NCBI GenBank assembly: GCA_013399855.1
Contig: VXAY01000997.1
Coordinates: 39,898-103,897, forward strand
Reading direction: 5' to 3'
DNA length: 64,000 nt
DNA from: Oxyruncus cristatus
Lineage: Eukaryota; Chordata; Aves; Passeriformes; Cotingidae
Part shown: in pieces, positions 1-11,405 of the stretch
How positions within the stretch are numbered: position 1 is the first letter of the stretch
How the letters are laid out: each line of letters starts with the position of its first letter
The notes under the pieces: model-generated
The model's database searches: none
What the model saw: the letters and a program-made list of their open reading frames with translations, nothing else
Told to the model about the DNA's origin: nothing
Position numbers and translations under genes: made by a program

Positions 1-202
1 TAGGGATAAATTCCTCCCTGGGAGGTCCTGGCACAGGTTGCCCAGAGAAGCTGTGGCTGCCCCAGCCCTGGAAGTGTCCAAGGCCAGGTTGGACGGGGCT
101 TGGAGCAACCTGGGCTGGTGGAAGGTGTCCCTGCCCATGGCAGGAGGTGGCACTGGATGAGCTTTGAGGTCCCTTCCAACCCAAACCCCTGTGGGATTGA
201 AT
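1..202 (+). mobile_element. CR1 LINE 3' end, cut by window edge
   Basis: The block reads through the CR1 landmarks in order: 'caggttgcccagagaagctg', 'ggaagtgtccaaggccaggt', 'ggaaggtgtccctgcccatg' and a tail 'ggtcccttccaaccc'. The same string recurs many times in this window in both orientations. The left part is missing because the window starts inside it. This is subfamily type A (tail 'tccaacccaaaccattc'). Confidence 0.9.
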
Positions 203-857
203 GTCCATTGTGAGCTGAACATCAGCCCTACCAGGGCAGATTCCTTTCACTCACTTTCCTGATCTTGAGCACAGGGTGGAGCAGAGGCAAAAGCAAGCCC
301 AGATGTAAACAATGAGTTTGTTCCATCAGCAAAAACAGTGCCTTGTTCTGCAGGAAGGGCAAAGGCCCAGTTTCAGCACCTCCACCTCCACTTTGCCTCC
401 AGGAGGAACTGGAGGTGTTGAAATTGTTGTGGTGGACAGAAGTTTGCTCAGCCTGGAGTGTCAGCACGGAGAGGAAAGCTCAGGAAATCCTGCAGCAACC
501 TGTGTTTGCCCTTGGATGAGCTCTGTGTCATCACCTGCTTCTGAAGGCAGATTTACAGCCATGGGAACCTCATGAAGGTGAGAGGAGGCTCAAAGCTTTC
601 TCCCCTACCTCATACAACTCCCATCCTGACAGACATCATCCCCCTTGGCTGCCCAAATCTCTGCTGGGGGGCTCTGCAGGCCAAAGGTACCTGCAGAGGT
701 GGGGCTGGAGCAGCTGCTCTTTCCTCTGCTGTTACCAAGGATGGGTACCCAGCACAACCCTGCTCTCATTGTCACTGCACACTTGTCTGCTGCAAGCTGA
801 GCCAAGCTGCAGCCTGGCCAGGCTGGAAGTACTGCTGGAATCACAGCCAGCATTCAG
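203..857. other. Non-coding, nothing recognised
   Basis: No open frame here has splice signals, promoter elements or recognisable protein sequence. Small overlapping frames occur on both strands, as expected for GC-rich DNA with few stops. Confidence 0.5.
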
Positions 858-1412
858 GGAATTTCATAGGAGCACAGAATGGTTTGGGTTGGAAGGGAAC
901 TTCAAGCTCATCTCATTCCAGCCCACCTTCCACTAGCCCAGGTTGCTCCAAGCTCCATCCAACCTGGCCTTGGACACTTCCAGGGATCCAGGGGCAGCCA
1001 CAGCTGCTCTGGGAGGTCCATCCCAGTCCCTCCCCACCCTCACAGGGAAGCATTCCATCCCAATATCACACCTAAATCTCTCCTCTTTTAGTTTATAACT
1101 GTTCCTCCTTGTCCTGTCCCTCCATCCCTTGTCCCCAGTCCCTCTCTAGCTCTCCTGGAGCCCCTTTAGGCCCTGCAAGGGGCTCTCAGCTCTCCTTGGA
1201 GCCTTCTCTCCTCCAGGTGAACCCCCCCAACTCTCCCAGCCTGGCTCCAGAGCAGAGGGGCTCCAGTCCTGGGAGCATCTCCAGGGCCTCCTCTGGACTC
1301 ACTCCAGCAGCTCCACGTCCTCGTGCCGTTGTTCCCAGAGCTGGAGGCAGCACTGGGGGGGTCTCATGAGGGCAGAGCAGAGGGGCAGAATCCCCTCCCT
1401 TGACCTGCTGGT
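858..1412 (-). mobile_element. CR1 LINE fragment, about 550 bp, type A
   Basis: On the minus strand this runs from the end-of-ORF2 region ('gctgctggagtgagtccag', 'ctggagccaggctgggagag') through 'gctccaggagagctggagag' and 'gggatggagggacaggac' to the CR1 3' tail. It is one of the two longest copies in the window. Small open frames across it are remnants of the element and not host genes. Confidence 0.9.
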
Positions 1413-1776
1413 CTCAATTCAGCCCAGGCTGTCAACACACATGGCCAAGACATGTCCACCAACACCCCCAAGTCCTTCTCCCCAGAGCTGCAATGTCACT
1501 GCTGCCAGTCTGCTGTGCTTGATGTTTGTCATCCCACAGTCACCTGGAACCAGCACAAGGATCAGGCCTGCAAAGTTCGTGAAAACATCTGACACGTCCC
1601 TTGAATACATGGTGGTGTATCAGGGGAATAACCCCCTCCTGCACCTCCAGTGAGCTGGGCTGCCTTTGGAGCCTGAGATTCAGCTGGAATATTTAAAACC
1701 TCTCATTTTTAGTATCTGTAATCAAGGCAGGAATCATTTCCTGATGTGTTCCTTCAGTTACGAACCAAGGAGTTCG

Positions 1777-1824
1777 TTCTTCCTTCCTTCCTTTCTTTCT
1801 TTTTTTCTTTCTTTCTCTCTTTCT
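1777..1824. repeat. CTTT/CTTC pyrimidine microsatellite
   Basis: An almost pure pyrimidine tract of ttcc and tttc units, about 48 bp. Confidence 0.85.
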
Positions 1825-2044
1825 AGGAACAAAGTCAGTCATTTGGAACACTCAGTTTAAGCACAAAAAGTCCAGACGGATTTTGACAAGAGCCTTGAGA
1901 GCTGTGTCAAGTTTGTCACGGTTGTGATCTCAAGAGAGACAAGAATTTGACACCAGATCAGTGCGGAGTTTAACAGCATAACAAATGACAAAACCCACCT
2001 CCAGCAAATGACACCCTGAGGTAAATGCAGTCTTTTCTAGCACG

Positions 2045-2079
2045 AAAAAAAAACAGAAAAAAAAAAAGAAAAAAAAAAA
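2045..2079. repeat. A-rich tract
   Basis: Three runs of 9 to 11 A interrupted by 'cag' and 'g'. No recognisable retroposon body lies directly before it, so it is listed as simple sequence only. Confidence 0.8.
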
Positions 2080-3597
2080 CCTGGACAGGGAAGGTGAACC
2101 TTATCAGCAGAAATCCCAACATTTGCATTAAGGTGCTGTTAAAATTATCCTGTGGTGCCCCACTCATAAAGACATGTCATTCCCAGGCACTCCATAAGGA
2201 TTAGCAGCTTCATGGTGAGGAGCCAGCGTGGTCCTTGAGGTTTGAAGATCAACACCCTGGATAAACAAAAGCAGGCAAATTTATGTTCTCTGAAAACAGC
2301 GTGTTCCTGGTTTTACAGCCACTTACTTCGCTCTGGGCAGAGGCCACTTGATCTCCCCAAACCGAGTCAGGTTTTTCAGACTGGCTGGGCCAGGGGCTCA
2401 GGGCCTGAAAGGTCATCTCAGTGTACCCAAAGGGAAACACACCACACCTCTTCGTTCCCATCTCCAGCAGGGCCTGGCTGTGCCTGCAGCAGGTTTAGTC
2501 TCTCAGTTTTATCTTCTGACAGTCCTTGGGCAGAACTGCAGTGGCAGCGTGGTCAGCTGGTCCCAGTCCACTCATGAGCAAACACTCTCCTGCCTCCTTT
2601 TACCTAAAAATCACCAGTCACTGCCTGCACTCCCGCCCTTTCTGATCCTTCAGGATCCCTCCAGACTGGCTTTTACTCGTTGTTTCAAACTTCCCAAAGC
2701 CTCTTCCATGTCTACGCTGAATGTCCCACTGCTCCTGACACCAAAGTCCAGGCTCTCCGTAACATCCAGCTCTCCCTACATGGCTCCCTCCTCTCTCATT
2801 CCTTCCAACTCCTCTGCTTCCCCAGGGACTCCGCAGCTCTTTCCAGCTCCCCAGCACTGCCTTTCATCTCCTTTTCCCTCTGGACCCCCCTTGCTGCCCA
2901 CGTCAGCAGCAACATTGCAGCAAACAGCCGGTCCCCTCCAGGCCACAGGGATGATCGGGGAGTCTCCACTTTCATCTCTCAAAAACTTGTGTCCTTGGAA
3001 AAAAACTGGCTGAGTAGAGAATGTTGGCACAAAGGGAACAGAGCAGCCCCTTTCATCTGCTGACTTGAGTCCTGCCTGGCCTTCCCCTGGAGCTCTGGGA
3101 TGGGGATGCAGAATGACAGAGGTGACAATGCAGCCACGCTCCTGCCTCAGTCAGCACTTTTGTCACAGGAGGTCACCTCTGCTCCGGGCTCTTGAAGTCA
3201 CATGTTGTTGTTTCCACGTCCTTGGAAAGACCTGCACTAGGGCTCATGGCCTTGGACACTTGGATTTGGGGAGCCAGGAGAAGGGGCTGTGGTGACAGGA
3301 CAATGAGCCCCCTGTGCCAGGACACGGGCATGGCCCTGGATGGGTTGGGGCAGTTGCTCCCTTCATTCCCAAGCTGAGTCCCACAGTTTTGGGCATCTCT
3401 ACATGTGGGGCAACCTCGTTTCACCCTCCCACGACTTCACAGCTGTTGTGGGGGTGACCCAGATGTGTGCTGTGACACACAGAGGTGGCTCTTGTGTCCC
3501 TTCCCTTTTTGGTGGTCACGTGACTGCCCCGCTGCTGTGGGGCTGCCTGTCCTGCTGAGACCCCACAGGAGGACAGCCCTGCCCTAAGGAGAGCAGA

Positions 3598-3822
3598 GTT
3601 ACACGGGATATTGGGAAGAAATCCTCCCCTGTGAGGGTGGGGAGGGACTGGGATGGACTGCCCAGAGCAGCTGTGGCTGCCCCATCCCTGGAAGTGTCCA
3701 AGGCCAGGTTGGATGGGGCTTGGAGCAACCTGGGCTAGTGGAAGGTGTCCCTGCTGGGATTGGGATGAGATGGGCTTTAAAGATCCCTTCCAACCCCAGC
3801 CATTCCACGATTCCCACAGCAC
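3598..3822 (+). mobile_element. CR1 LINE 3' end, type A
   Basis: Begins 'gggatattgggaagaaatcc', passes through the 'tgtgagggtggggaggga' and 'tccaaggccaggttggatgg' landmarks and ends 'ccattccacgattccc', the usual CR1 terminal motif. Confidence 0.9.
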
Positions 3823-4639
3823 CACCGTGCAGGAGGCAGCCCCGTGTCCTCACGAAGCCCTGCTCTCCCTTAAATATTAATGGTGATGTTCAGCTGAGCT
3901 GCCTCACTTCTGAGATCACATCCAGGGCAACAGTCAGGCTTTTTTTATCTTCGTGTGCCATCTGCTCTCTCATCACAGAATTTGGAAAGGAGAGGCCGTT
4001 GCGTGGAGGAAATCATTTGATGAATAAACACTCTGTTTCACGGTGATACCTTTTATTGGGCTGTTAACTGCTCTAACTGCAGAAGATAAATAGGTTTAAT
4101 TAGTGGTAAGACATCCCTTTTTTAACATTTACAAGAGTCTCATCATTATTCCCCTTGCACAGGCAGAGTCAGAACTTGGAGCAGAGTGTGGACTGATCTC
4201 GTGGGTGGTGTGCACTGCCAGGAGGGTCCAATGAATAATGTAGGACCACGTTGGCTTATTGCACTCAAAGAAAATACCAACATTTCGCTCTCCCTTTCTG
4301 AACTGCTGCTCAAGAAGGATTGATTGTATTCCCAAGGGAACTGACACTGCTGGGAGGTGCACAGCTGAGAGGGAACTGTCCTTTTTCCATCACTCTGGAA
4401 AGGTTGTACACGTCCCAGAAGAGCAAGGTCAGCCAAAATAGGGCAGAGCTGTGTGTGCTGACAGGGTGACATGCGCCTTGTCATGCAGGGGCTGCACCTA
4501 CAACGGCCCCAAAGCAGCTCCTGCTCAACCCAAAAACTCTGCCCTGTTCTCTTGAGGCAGCGACGGAACATTTAACTACAAAGTACCAAGGACCAGCAAG
4601 GTCCCTCCGGGTCATTCCGCTGTTTCAGGGCTTGTTTCT
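3823..4639. other. Non-coding; convergent poly(A) hexamers
   Basis: No gene is supported. A plus-strand AATAAA at 4023-4028 and a minus-strand AATAAA (tttatt at 4052-4057) face each other 24 bases apart in an AT-richer stretch. They could mark ends of unannotated transcripts or be chance. Confidence 0.4.
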
Positions 4640-4957
4640 GGCCTCACTGGGGGAACAGGAATTGTTCCTCAGGTTCCTCCCTGCTCTGGGACCAGGGACA
4701 GGAGCCGGGGAAGGGCTGGGGCTGTGCCAGGGGGGCTGGGATGGATCTCAGGGAAAGGTTCTGCCCCCAGAGGGTGGTTGGCACTGACCAGGCTCCCCAG
4801 GGCAGTGGGCACGGCCCCAAGGCTGCCAGAGCTCCAGGAGTGTTTGGACAATGCTCTGAGGGACAGGGGGGGATTGTTGGGGTGTCTGTGCAGGGCCAGG
4901 GGTTGGGCTGATGATCCTTGGGGGTCCCTTCCCACTCAAGATATTCCGGGATTCTCT
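4640..4957 (+). mobile_element. CR1 LINE 3' end, type B
   Basis: Carries the second CR1 3' end type seen here: 'gggatggatctcagggaaag', 'agagggtggttggcactgac', 'caaggctgccagagctccag' and tail 'gggtcccttcccactcaag' ending 'attccgggattctctg'. At least six copies of this type occur in the window. Confidence 0.9.
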
Positions 4958-6119
4958 GTATATAAAAAGGACTGTCTGTTCTGACTCCTGCTTTCCCATA
5001 GGGAACCCACCAAAAAGTGTTGAAAACCTCAAACAAATTGAGAGCCATTTTAGTTAAAAAACCTGCAAACTTTCAGTGTTCCCTTAAAAACCAGTGTCCT
5101 GCCTCTTGTCCACCTCCAAATGGCTACAGGACACGGAACAGAAGAGCCATCACGAGTGATCCCAGGAAATCCTCCTCTTTGGGAAGTTCTTCCCAACCAT
5201 ATCAGTTAGAAATCACTCCTGTTCAGCAGATGGAACGTCCCACCCCAGAGAAGTTTCTCCTGATTGTCTCCCTGGCACAGAAGTGCTGATGGAGCTGAAT
5301 TCAAATTTGTTCTGGAGGCACTGATGGATCTGAGAACAGCTCCAGGGCCAGGAGCACGGGGCAGGATGGATCCCTTCCCTCGGGAATAGCTCTGTGTGCC
5401 CTACAATGTGATGATGTCTGGTAGGGAGTGTCTGACAGGGAGATTGGGGCCTCTCTGCTGCTCCAGGCAGCACCCGTGGGAGGGGTGTTAGGGGGTTGTT
5501 TCCTAAAAAAAACCCGGATCTTTGCCTCAGCTAAAAGAGGGGGGGGTTAAATGAAGACACGGAGGTGAAAGAAGAAATGAAATATAAAACGTTGGAGGAG
5601 AGAAATGTAATGAGGAGAGGGCTCTCAAGGCGCCTGAACTGGTCACAAAGACGAAAACCACCCAGATATTTAAATTTTAGGGCGAGGAGCAACTTTCCTC
5701 TCTTGGCTCTGCTGGAAAGCGCCGAGCCCGGGGCAGCAGGAGAAGGACATCGGGCACGAGCAGTGCGACACGGGGCCAGGGGAGGGCACCAGACGCTGCC
5801 AGGAGCTGCCACATCCCGACAGCCCGGGCAGCGGGGTGGGCGTGCTGGGGGCACCATCCCCGGCACTGCCCTCGGGGGATGCGCTCCCTCGCTCCGTGTC
5901 CCGCCGTCCCGGACAGGGAAAAGGGACCCGCCTGGCACATCTCGGGGGTAGCTGGAGGGTGGGTGTCTGCTGGGACGGGGCCAACCCGAGCTCAGCTCTG
6001 GGCTCAAAGCACGGTTTTGGGAATGCAAACAGGCTCCTGCCCGGGAGGGGGGTACCAGGGGGATGAAAAGCAGGGAGAAAAACAACCACATCCTGGGCTG
6101 GATCAACGTAGAGTGGGCA
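4958..6119. other. Non-coding; isolated TATA-like motif, GC-rich 3' part
   Basis: A TATATAAAA motif lies at about 4959-4967, directly after a CR1 tail, but no credible reading frame follows it. From about 5700 to 6060 the sequence is GC-rich with scattered CpG. No gene is supported. Confidence 0.4.
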
Positions 6120-6665
6120 GCAGGTCAAGGAACGGGATTCTGCCTCTCTGCCCCCCTCAGGTGAGACCCCACCTGCAGCTCTGGGGCCCCCAACACATCT
6201 TTCTTGTGGAGCTGTTAGAGCAGATCCAGAGGAGGCCCCGGAGCTGCTCCCAGGGCTGGAGCTCCTCTGCTCTGGAGCCAGGCTGGGAGAGCTGGGGGGT
6301 TCACCTGGAGAAGGGAAGGCTCCAGGGAGAGCTGAGAGCCCCTTGCAGGGCCTAAAGGGGCTCCAGGAGAGCTGGAGAGGGACTGGGGACAAGGGATGGA
6401 GGGACAGGACAAGGGGGAACAGTTTGAAAGAAGGGATATTTAGTTTAGATATTGAGAAGAAATTCTCCCCTGTGAGGGTGGTGAGGCCCTGGCACAGGTT
6501 GCCCAGAGCAGCTGTGGCTGCCCCTGGATCCCTGGAAGTGTCCAAGGCCAGACTGGATGGGGCTTGGAGCAACCTGGGCTAGTGGAAGGTGTCCCTGCCC
6601 ATGGCAGGGGGTGGGATGAGATGATCTTTAAGGTCCCTTCCAGCCCTTCTGTGATCCATGAGGTC
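6120..6665 (+). mobile_element. CR1 LINE fragment, about 545 bp, type A
   Basis: One of the longest CR1 copies here. It includes end-of-ORF2 sequence ('ggtgagaccccacctgcag', 'ctggagccaggctgggagag'), the 'gggatggagggacaggac' segment and a full 3' end to 'cttctgtgatccatgagg'. Frameshifted open frames on both strands over it, including one of 300 codons on the minus strand, are not genes. Confidence 0.92.
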
Positions 6666-7707
6666 ACTTCTGCACACCCTGGGAAGGCAGGACCCCGGGC
6701 CCTCCCTGCTCCTGTAAAAACAAGGTTAATGGTCCCTTTCAGCAGAGTGATGAGCTGTGTGTGTAAGCAATTGTTATTTCCAGGCCCACCAATCCTTCCC
6801 TGGCTGCTCCTGGCAGCAGATCCAAAGTGCAGCTCGGGAATCAGCAGTTCCACCTGGATACCCAGAACACCAAAGCCATCAGCTTCCCTGGCCCGGGGCT
6901 CGTGGGGACCATTACCCCTGGATTTGTTCCCTGAATATTAATCACACTGTTCCCTCTTGGGCACTCTGCCTAACATAATAGCAATAAAACCCCCAACATC
7001 ATCTCAAGATAAGCAGTACTAAAGGGTTCCTGCACTGACTGTAGTTAGTCTTGAGATTTAAGGGCCAGATCCTGCAACATGCTGCATTGTCTGGATGTGA
7101 TCCAGTGGATAAATAAGCTGCTGTTTCATCTCCAGCCAGTGAATTTCCCCCCTTAAAATCAATAGGACTGATCTCATTAATTGGATAGATACAGTGCCCA
7201 CCTCTGCATGCTCATCTCTGCCCTTCTGTGATAAAATCTCAATTGAACCCCTTTTAGATAATAAATCTACACCAAAAGCAGAACCAAACTTGGCTAAAGT
7301 CATCCTCTGTCTACAAATCCCAGTTATTGGCAGGAGGCTGGAGGCAGCCTGCAAATTCCCTCAGAAGAGGAGAGCAGGAGCAGCTCTCCTGCAGAGTGTA
7401 ATCCTCACAGAAGACTGGGAGCTGAGCTGCCTCCAGCGGTTTCTCCCCGTGCTGGCAGGTTTGGAGCCTCCACTGGGATTGCAGGAAAGTGTCTCTCTGA
7501 AAGGTCACCTGCAGTGCCACTGAGCTGTGGGGTGACAGCAAAGGGAGGGGAGACAGGAGGAAGAAGGAGGAGGAGAAGAAAGAGCTCTGACAGCTCTGTC
7601 CTTAAAAACATTCCCTGCTCCTGTAGGCAGAGAAATAAAACATCCCCCTGTTTCTCCCTCCTCTCTGCTCTCCCCCCCTGCAGAGCTGCCTCCACCAACA
7701 TCAGACG
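6666..7707. other. Non-coding, AT-richer; possible ancient repeat relic
   Basis: No gene is supported. Within it, 7060-7185 contains 'gggccagatcctgcaacatg' and 'aaatcaataggactgatctc', a pairing reminiscent of old amniote interspersed repeats in which 'ccagatcctgc' is followed by a 'caatgggact'-like segment. The identification is by eye only. Confidence 0.35.
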
Positions 7708-7968
7708 GATGTGGAGCTGCTGGAGTGAGTCCAGAGGGGGCCCAGGAGATGCTCCCAGGGCTGGAGCCCCTCTGCTCTGGAGCCAGGCTGGGAGAGCTGG
7801 GGGGGTTCACCTGGAGGAGAGAAGGCTCCAGGGAGAGCTGAGAGCCCCTTGCAGGGCCTAAAGGGGCTCCAGGAGAGCTGGAGAGGGACTGGAGACAAGG
7901 GATGGAGGGACAGGACACAGGGAATGGCTTCCCAGTGCCAGAGGGCAGGGAGAGATGGGATATTCATG
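7708..7968 (+). mobile_element. CR1 LINE internal fragment lacking its 3' tail
   Basis: Begins 'gatgtggagctgctggagtg' and matches the ORF2-end part of the 858-1412 and 6120-6665 copies through 'gggatggagggacaggacac', then stops near 'gagatgggatattcatgg'. The usual 'agggtggggaggccctggc' to tail segment is absent. CR1 copies normally keep the 3' end, so this one has been cut by a later deletion. Confidence 0.85.
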
Positions 7969-8992
7969 GAGATGCAGAACCCTCTTCCCGTTGGGCAGCT
8001 TTGGGTGGGCGAGTTAAACCTTCTGTGCCTCAGTTTCCCTGAGCTCTTGGACATCTCTGCAGTGGCATCAAGCCCTCCCTGCCCAGCCCAGGAGCTGGGA
8101 AGTGCTTCTGGGGCAGAACAGGATCCTCCCTTGTCAGCCCTGTTTGGAGGGCACCCAGAGCCCCTCAGCACAAAGGCTGGACCATCCACTCCTGTGTCCT
8201 GCATATCCACAGGAGTTCCTGCCCCTGGAGCGATGGGATTTCCCTCTGCACTTCCCCTGGGATGCAGAGGGGCGCGGGGGCAGCAGGGCCCGCAGTCGTG
8301 CAGGGGCTGGGATGAGTGTTTCAGGTCTCCTCATCCCCCCCACGCTCTCCAGAGCTTTCACCAAACATTGTTCCACTCCGGGACAGAACAGCCCACAACG
8401 CTTTTCCTCTCTCCTCCTTTACCCCCTAACGAAACCATCTCCTGCTAAATTAAATTCTCCCTCACAGTACACCCAGCCCTGAGAGCAATTAAAGAAACAT
8501 AATGAATCTGCTGCCTTTTTTTTAATTTTTTTTTAAGGCAATTAGCTTGCAGCAAATACAGGGGTGAGCCTTGTAGCTTTTAAAAATTGCATGACTCATG
8601 GCTTTTGATGGGCAGCACAATATTGGTTTATGAGCCTCTTGTAGCACTTTCACATGCAGTTGCCCATGTGAAGAGGAGGATGAAGCACAAGACGAGAAGG
8701 TGGCCTCTGGGGGGCCATTATTCAGCCTCGCTGATGAAGATGTACAGTTGTCATGTCTGGTGATCATCCCAATTTCCTTGCTGGCTGCTGTCACACCGAG
8801 CTGTGCCAAGGGCTCACGGTGCTGGGGAGAGCAGGGGCTGGAGGGGAGAGGTTTGGGACACGGGGCCTGCAGACAGGGAGGGAGTCACAGCTGTTAGCCA
8901 AGGGAGACGGATCCAGGAGCATTTGGAGGTTGGAGATAACTCCCAGAAAGGCCAAAAGATCTGGGGATGGACTGGTGGGCCCAGAAATAACA
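7969..8992. other. Non-coding; AT-rich island at 8455-8690
   Basis: No gene is supported. 8455-8690 is strikingly AT-rich for this window, with two T runs (8515-8537), 'caattagcttgcagcaaata', a 'gcatgactcatggc' segment holding an AP-1-like TGACTCA, and no repeat landmarks. It may be a regulatory element. Confidence 0.4.
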
Positions 8993-9290
8993 ATCACAGA
9001 CTCACAGAACATGCTGAGTTGGAAGAGTCACTGAGTCCAACCCTCAGCCCTGCACAGGCCCATCCCCAAGAGTCCCACCCTGTGCCTCTCAGGATCATCC
9101 AAACGCTCCTGGAGCTCTGGCAGCCTTGGGGCCGTGCCCACTGCCCTGGGGAGCCTGGTCAGTGCCAACCACCCTCTGGGGGAAGAGCCTTTCCCTGAGA
9201 TCCAACCTAAACCTGCCCTGACACAACTCCAGGCCATTCCCTGGGTCCTGTCCCTGGTGCCCCCAGAGCAGAGCTCAGTCCTGCCCCTCC
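8993..9290 (-). mobile_element. CR1 LINE 3' end, type B
   Basis: Minus-strand copy: starts (on the plus strand) with 'cacagactcacagaacatgc', the reverse of the tail, and passes 'aaacgctcctggagctctgg' and 'tcagtgccaaccaccctctg' to 'cctgagatccaacctaaacc'. Confidence 0.9.
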
Positions 9291-9401
9291 TGAGGGAGGT
9301 GGTTACACACACAGCCAGCCCACTCTGCTGAGAGGGATCTTTAATCCCATTTCTACAGGACCAGTCCCTGGGTTCTGCTCTCCCACGGTGTGCAGGTGGG
9401 A

Positions 9402-9535
9402 TCTCATGGATCACATGACAGGTGGAAGGGACCTTAAAGCCCATCCAGTCCCACCCCATGCCATGGGCAGGGACACCTTCCACTAGTCCAGGTTGCTCCA
9501 ACCTGGCCTTGGACACTTCCAGGGATGGGGCACTG
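9402..9535 (-). mobile_element. CR1 LINE 3' end, short, type A
   Basis: Reverse of the CR1 tail ('ggtggaagggaccttaaagc') followed by 'gggcagggacaccttccact' and 'aacctggccttggacacttc'. It is cut at 'gggatggggca'. Confidence 0.88.
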
Positions 9536-11189
9536 GGAAGGTGCCTCTGGCTCTGCAGGAGGAGAGCTCAGCCCGGACACTCAAAGCAGGACTTGTCTCA
9601 AACACAGTGGGGTTTTGGGCTCCTTTGCCTCTGGGGCTCTGTGAGAGACTTAACTGCTAATAACTGATGACTTTAAACAGTTGTGGAGGCACCCAGGAGC
9701 ACAGAAGCCCAGCTTTGAGGGCCGTAAGAGGCAAATCCTGCAAGGCTGGATGGTGCCTTTTCTCGTGGTAATTGTTTTGTCTTTCTGAACTCTGTTCAGT
9801 TGTAAAACTTCCCCCCTCCCCTTGAGGAAGGTCTGATGGGGCATAACTGGCTTAACTTCACTTGAGAGGCAGCTGTCACGTGTCAGGAGGGGTCATAAAC
9901 CCTCAAAGACCTCAAAGACCCCCAAATTCCTTCAGACCCATTGCTGAAAGCTCCCCACACCCAGGGCAGGTACCAGGCATTCCCACCTGGCCTGACTGTT
10001 CATTAACCCACCAGAGCTGGTGTTCTGGGGGCTCCTTTTCCCACCCCCCCAGGCTCAAGTTCATCACTTTGACCACCAGTCCAACAGTCAAGTCTCATCA
10101 CAGACCCAAGAGTGGGGATTAGGAACCTTTCAGCTCTTATCCTTTCTTTCTCTTCCTTCCTTTCTTTTTCCCTTATACTTTCTCTTAAGTACTTTCATGT
10201 TACTGCAGATAAAAACAACAAAAATTTCTCCATCCCTGCTTTCCACTGCAACCAAACTGTCCTAGAAGAAACCCTGCACAGACCTATTTACAAGCACTGG
10301 TCACTCAGTGCTTTTCACTCCAATGCACCCCCAGGGATCTCCTAAGAAGAACCTGAGTTACTCTGACCTCCAGGTCCCTCCCCAGGTCTCCTTTCCCACC
10401 CCTGCCTGGAGATGCAGCAGAGTCCTGCTGGCAGGACTAACCCCAGCTCTACCAAAGCTGCTGCCGGGGTTGGAGCCGGCCCAGGGGAGGCTGCCAGCAA
10501 AATTAGAGAGAACACTTGGAAGGCATCTGCAGGGAGAGGTCCTGTTTTCGGCACAGGGCAGAGTCAGGGAGCTGTGTTTTCCTTGTGTTCTTGCTAATCA
10601 TCCACGGAGGTGAAACAAGCTGTTAAAGTTGGAAAGCAAAATAACGGTGCTGCCTCCACACCTCGCGGGATTTGCCCCTCTGAGGAGCAGGGAGGTGCCT
10701 TGGTCATTTTGGGGGGGTTCTCCTTCCTCCTGGTGCCTCTTCCCATGCAAGAGTCACAGGCCAGAGGTACTGTGCCCACCCTTGGGAAAACCAGCATGTG
10801 CAAGGAATCATTTTCCCAGCTTGGGGGTTTTTTTCACAGCTTGGAAATGCTTCCAGGCTCAGGCCATGCTGGAAAAGCCTCTCCTTGTGTTGCACCAGCA
10901 GCTCTCGCAGGAGCACCGGGCCCTGGGGAGCTGTGTGGTGCTGCCAGGGCCGGCTCAGCATCTCAGGGTGGGGGATTTTTCCAGGACCAGCTTCCCAACA
11001 CCACAGGTGGCTGCCCAAGGACGCTGGGAAGGAGGTGGATGTGCATTACTCGGTGTCAACTGCTCTTTTTCCTGTGGCCAACAAATCAATAAACTGAGGC
11101 TGAAAACGGAATCGGTGTTTTCCTCCTCTTGTGTCCCTACTCAGCAAGGGAGCTGGAGATGCCATAGGGAAGGGAAGGGGATTTGGTTC
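9536..11189. other. Non-coding, nothing recognised
   Basis: About 1.65 kb with no CR1 landmarks. A pyrimidine-rich tract lies at 10141-10190. A plus-strand frame of 337 codons begins at 10629 but runs on into CR1 sequence after 11190 and has no gene-like features. Confidence 0.45.
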
Positions 11190-11405
11190 AGCCTGATTTG
11201 TGGAAGGGCTGGAGCTGTGCCAGGGGGGCTGGGATGGATCTCAGGGAAAGGTTCTTCCCCCAGAGGGTGGTTGGCACTGACCAGGCTCCCCAGGGCAGTG
11301 GGCACGGCCCCAAGGCTGCCAGAGCTCCAGGAGCGTTTGGACAACGCTCTGAGGGACAGGGGAGGATTGTTGGAGTGTGCTGGGCAGGGCCTGGATTTGG
11401 ACTGG
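11190..11405 (+). mobile_element. CR1 LINE 3' end, type B, joined to the next copy
   Basis: Type B landmarks run from 'gaagggctggagctgtgcc' to 'ggatttggactggatgatg'. The terminal 'cccttccagctcagcatattctg' is missing; sequence switches at about 11405-11412 into the interior of another CR1. Confidence 0.88.

Larger units (their letters stand above)
1413..3597. other. Non-coding block with simple-sequence tracts
   Basis: About 2.2 kb without a supported gene. It contains a CTTT/CTTC pyrimidine tract and an A-rich tract (listed separately). Open frames near 2242-3063 have no promoter or splice context and no recognisable domains. Confidence 0.5.

Noticed and set aside
4959..4967. TATATAAAA as a promoter
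   Set aside because: No credible reading frame, initiation context or poly(A) signal follows; it abuts a CR1 tail.
5670..6572. 300-codon minus-strand frame
   Set aside because: More than half lies in a CR1 copy read antisense; no start context or promoter.
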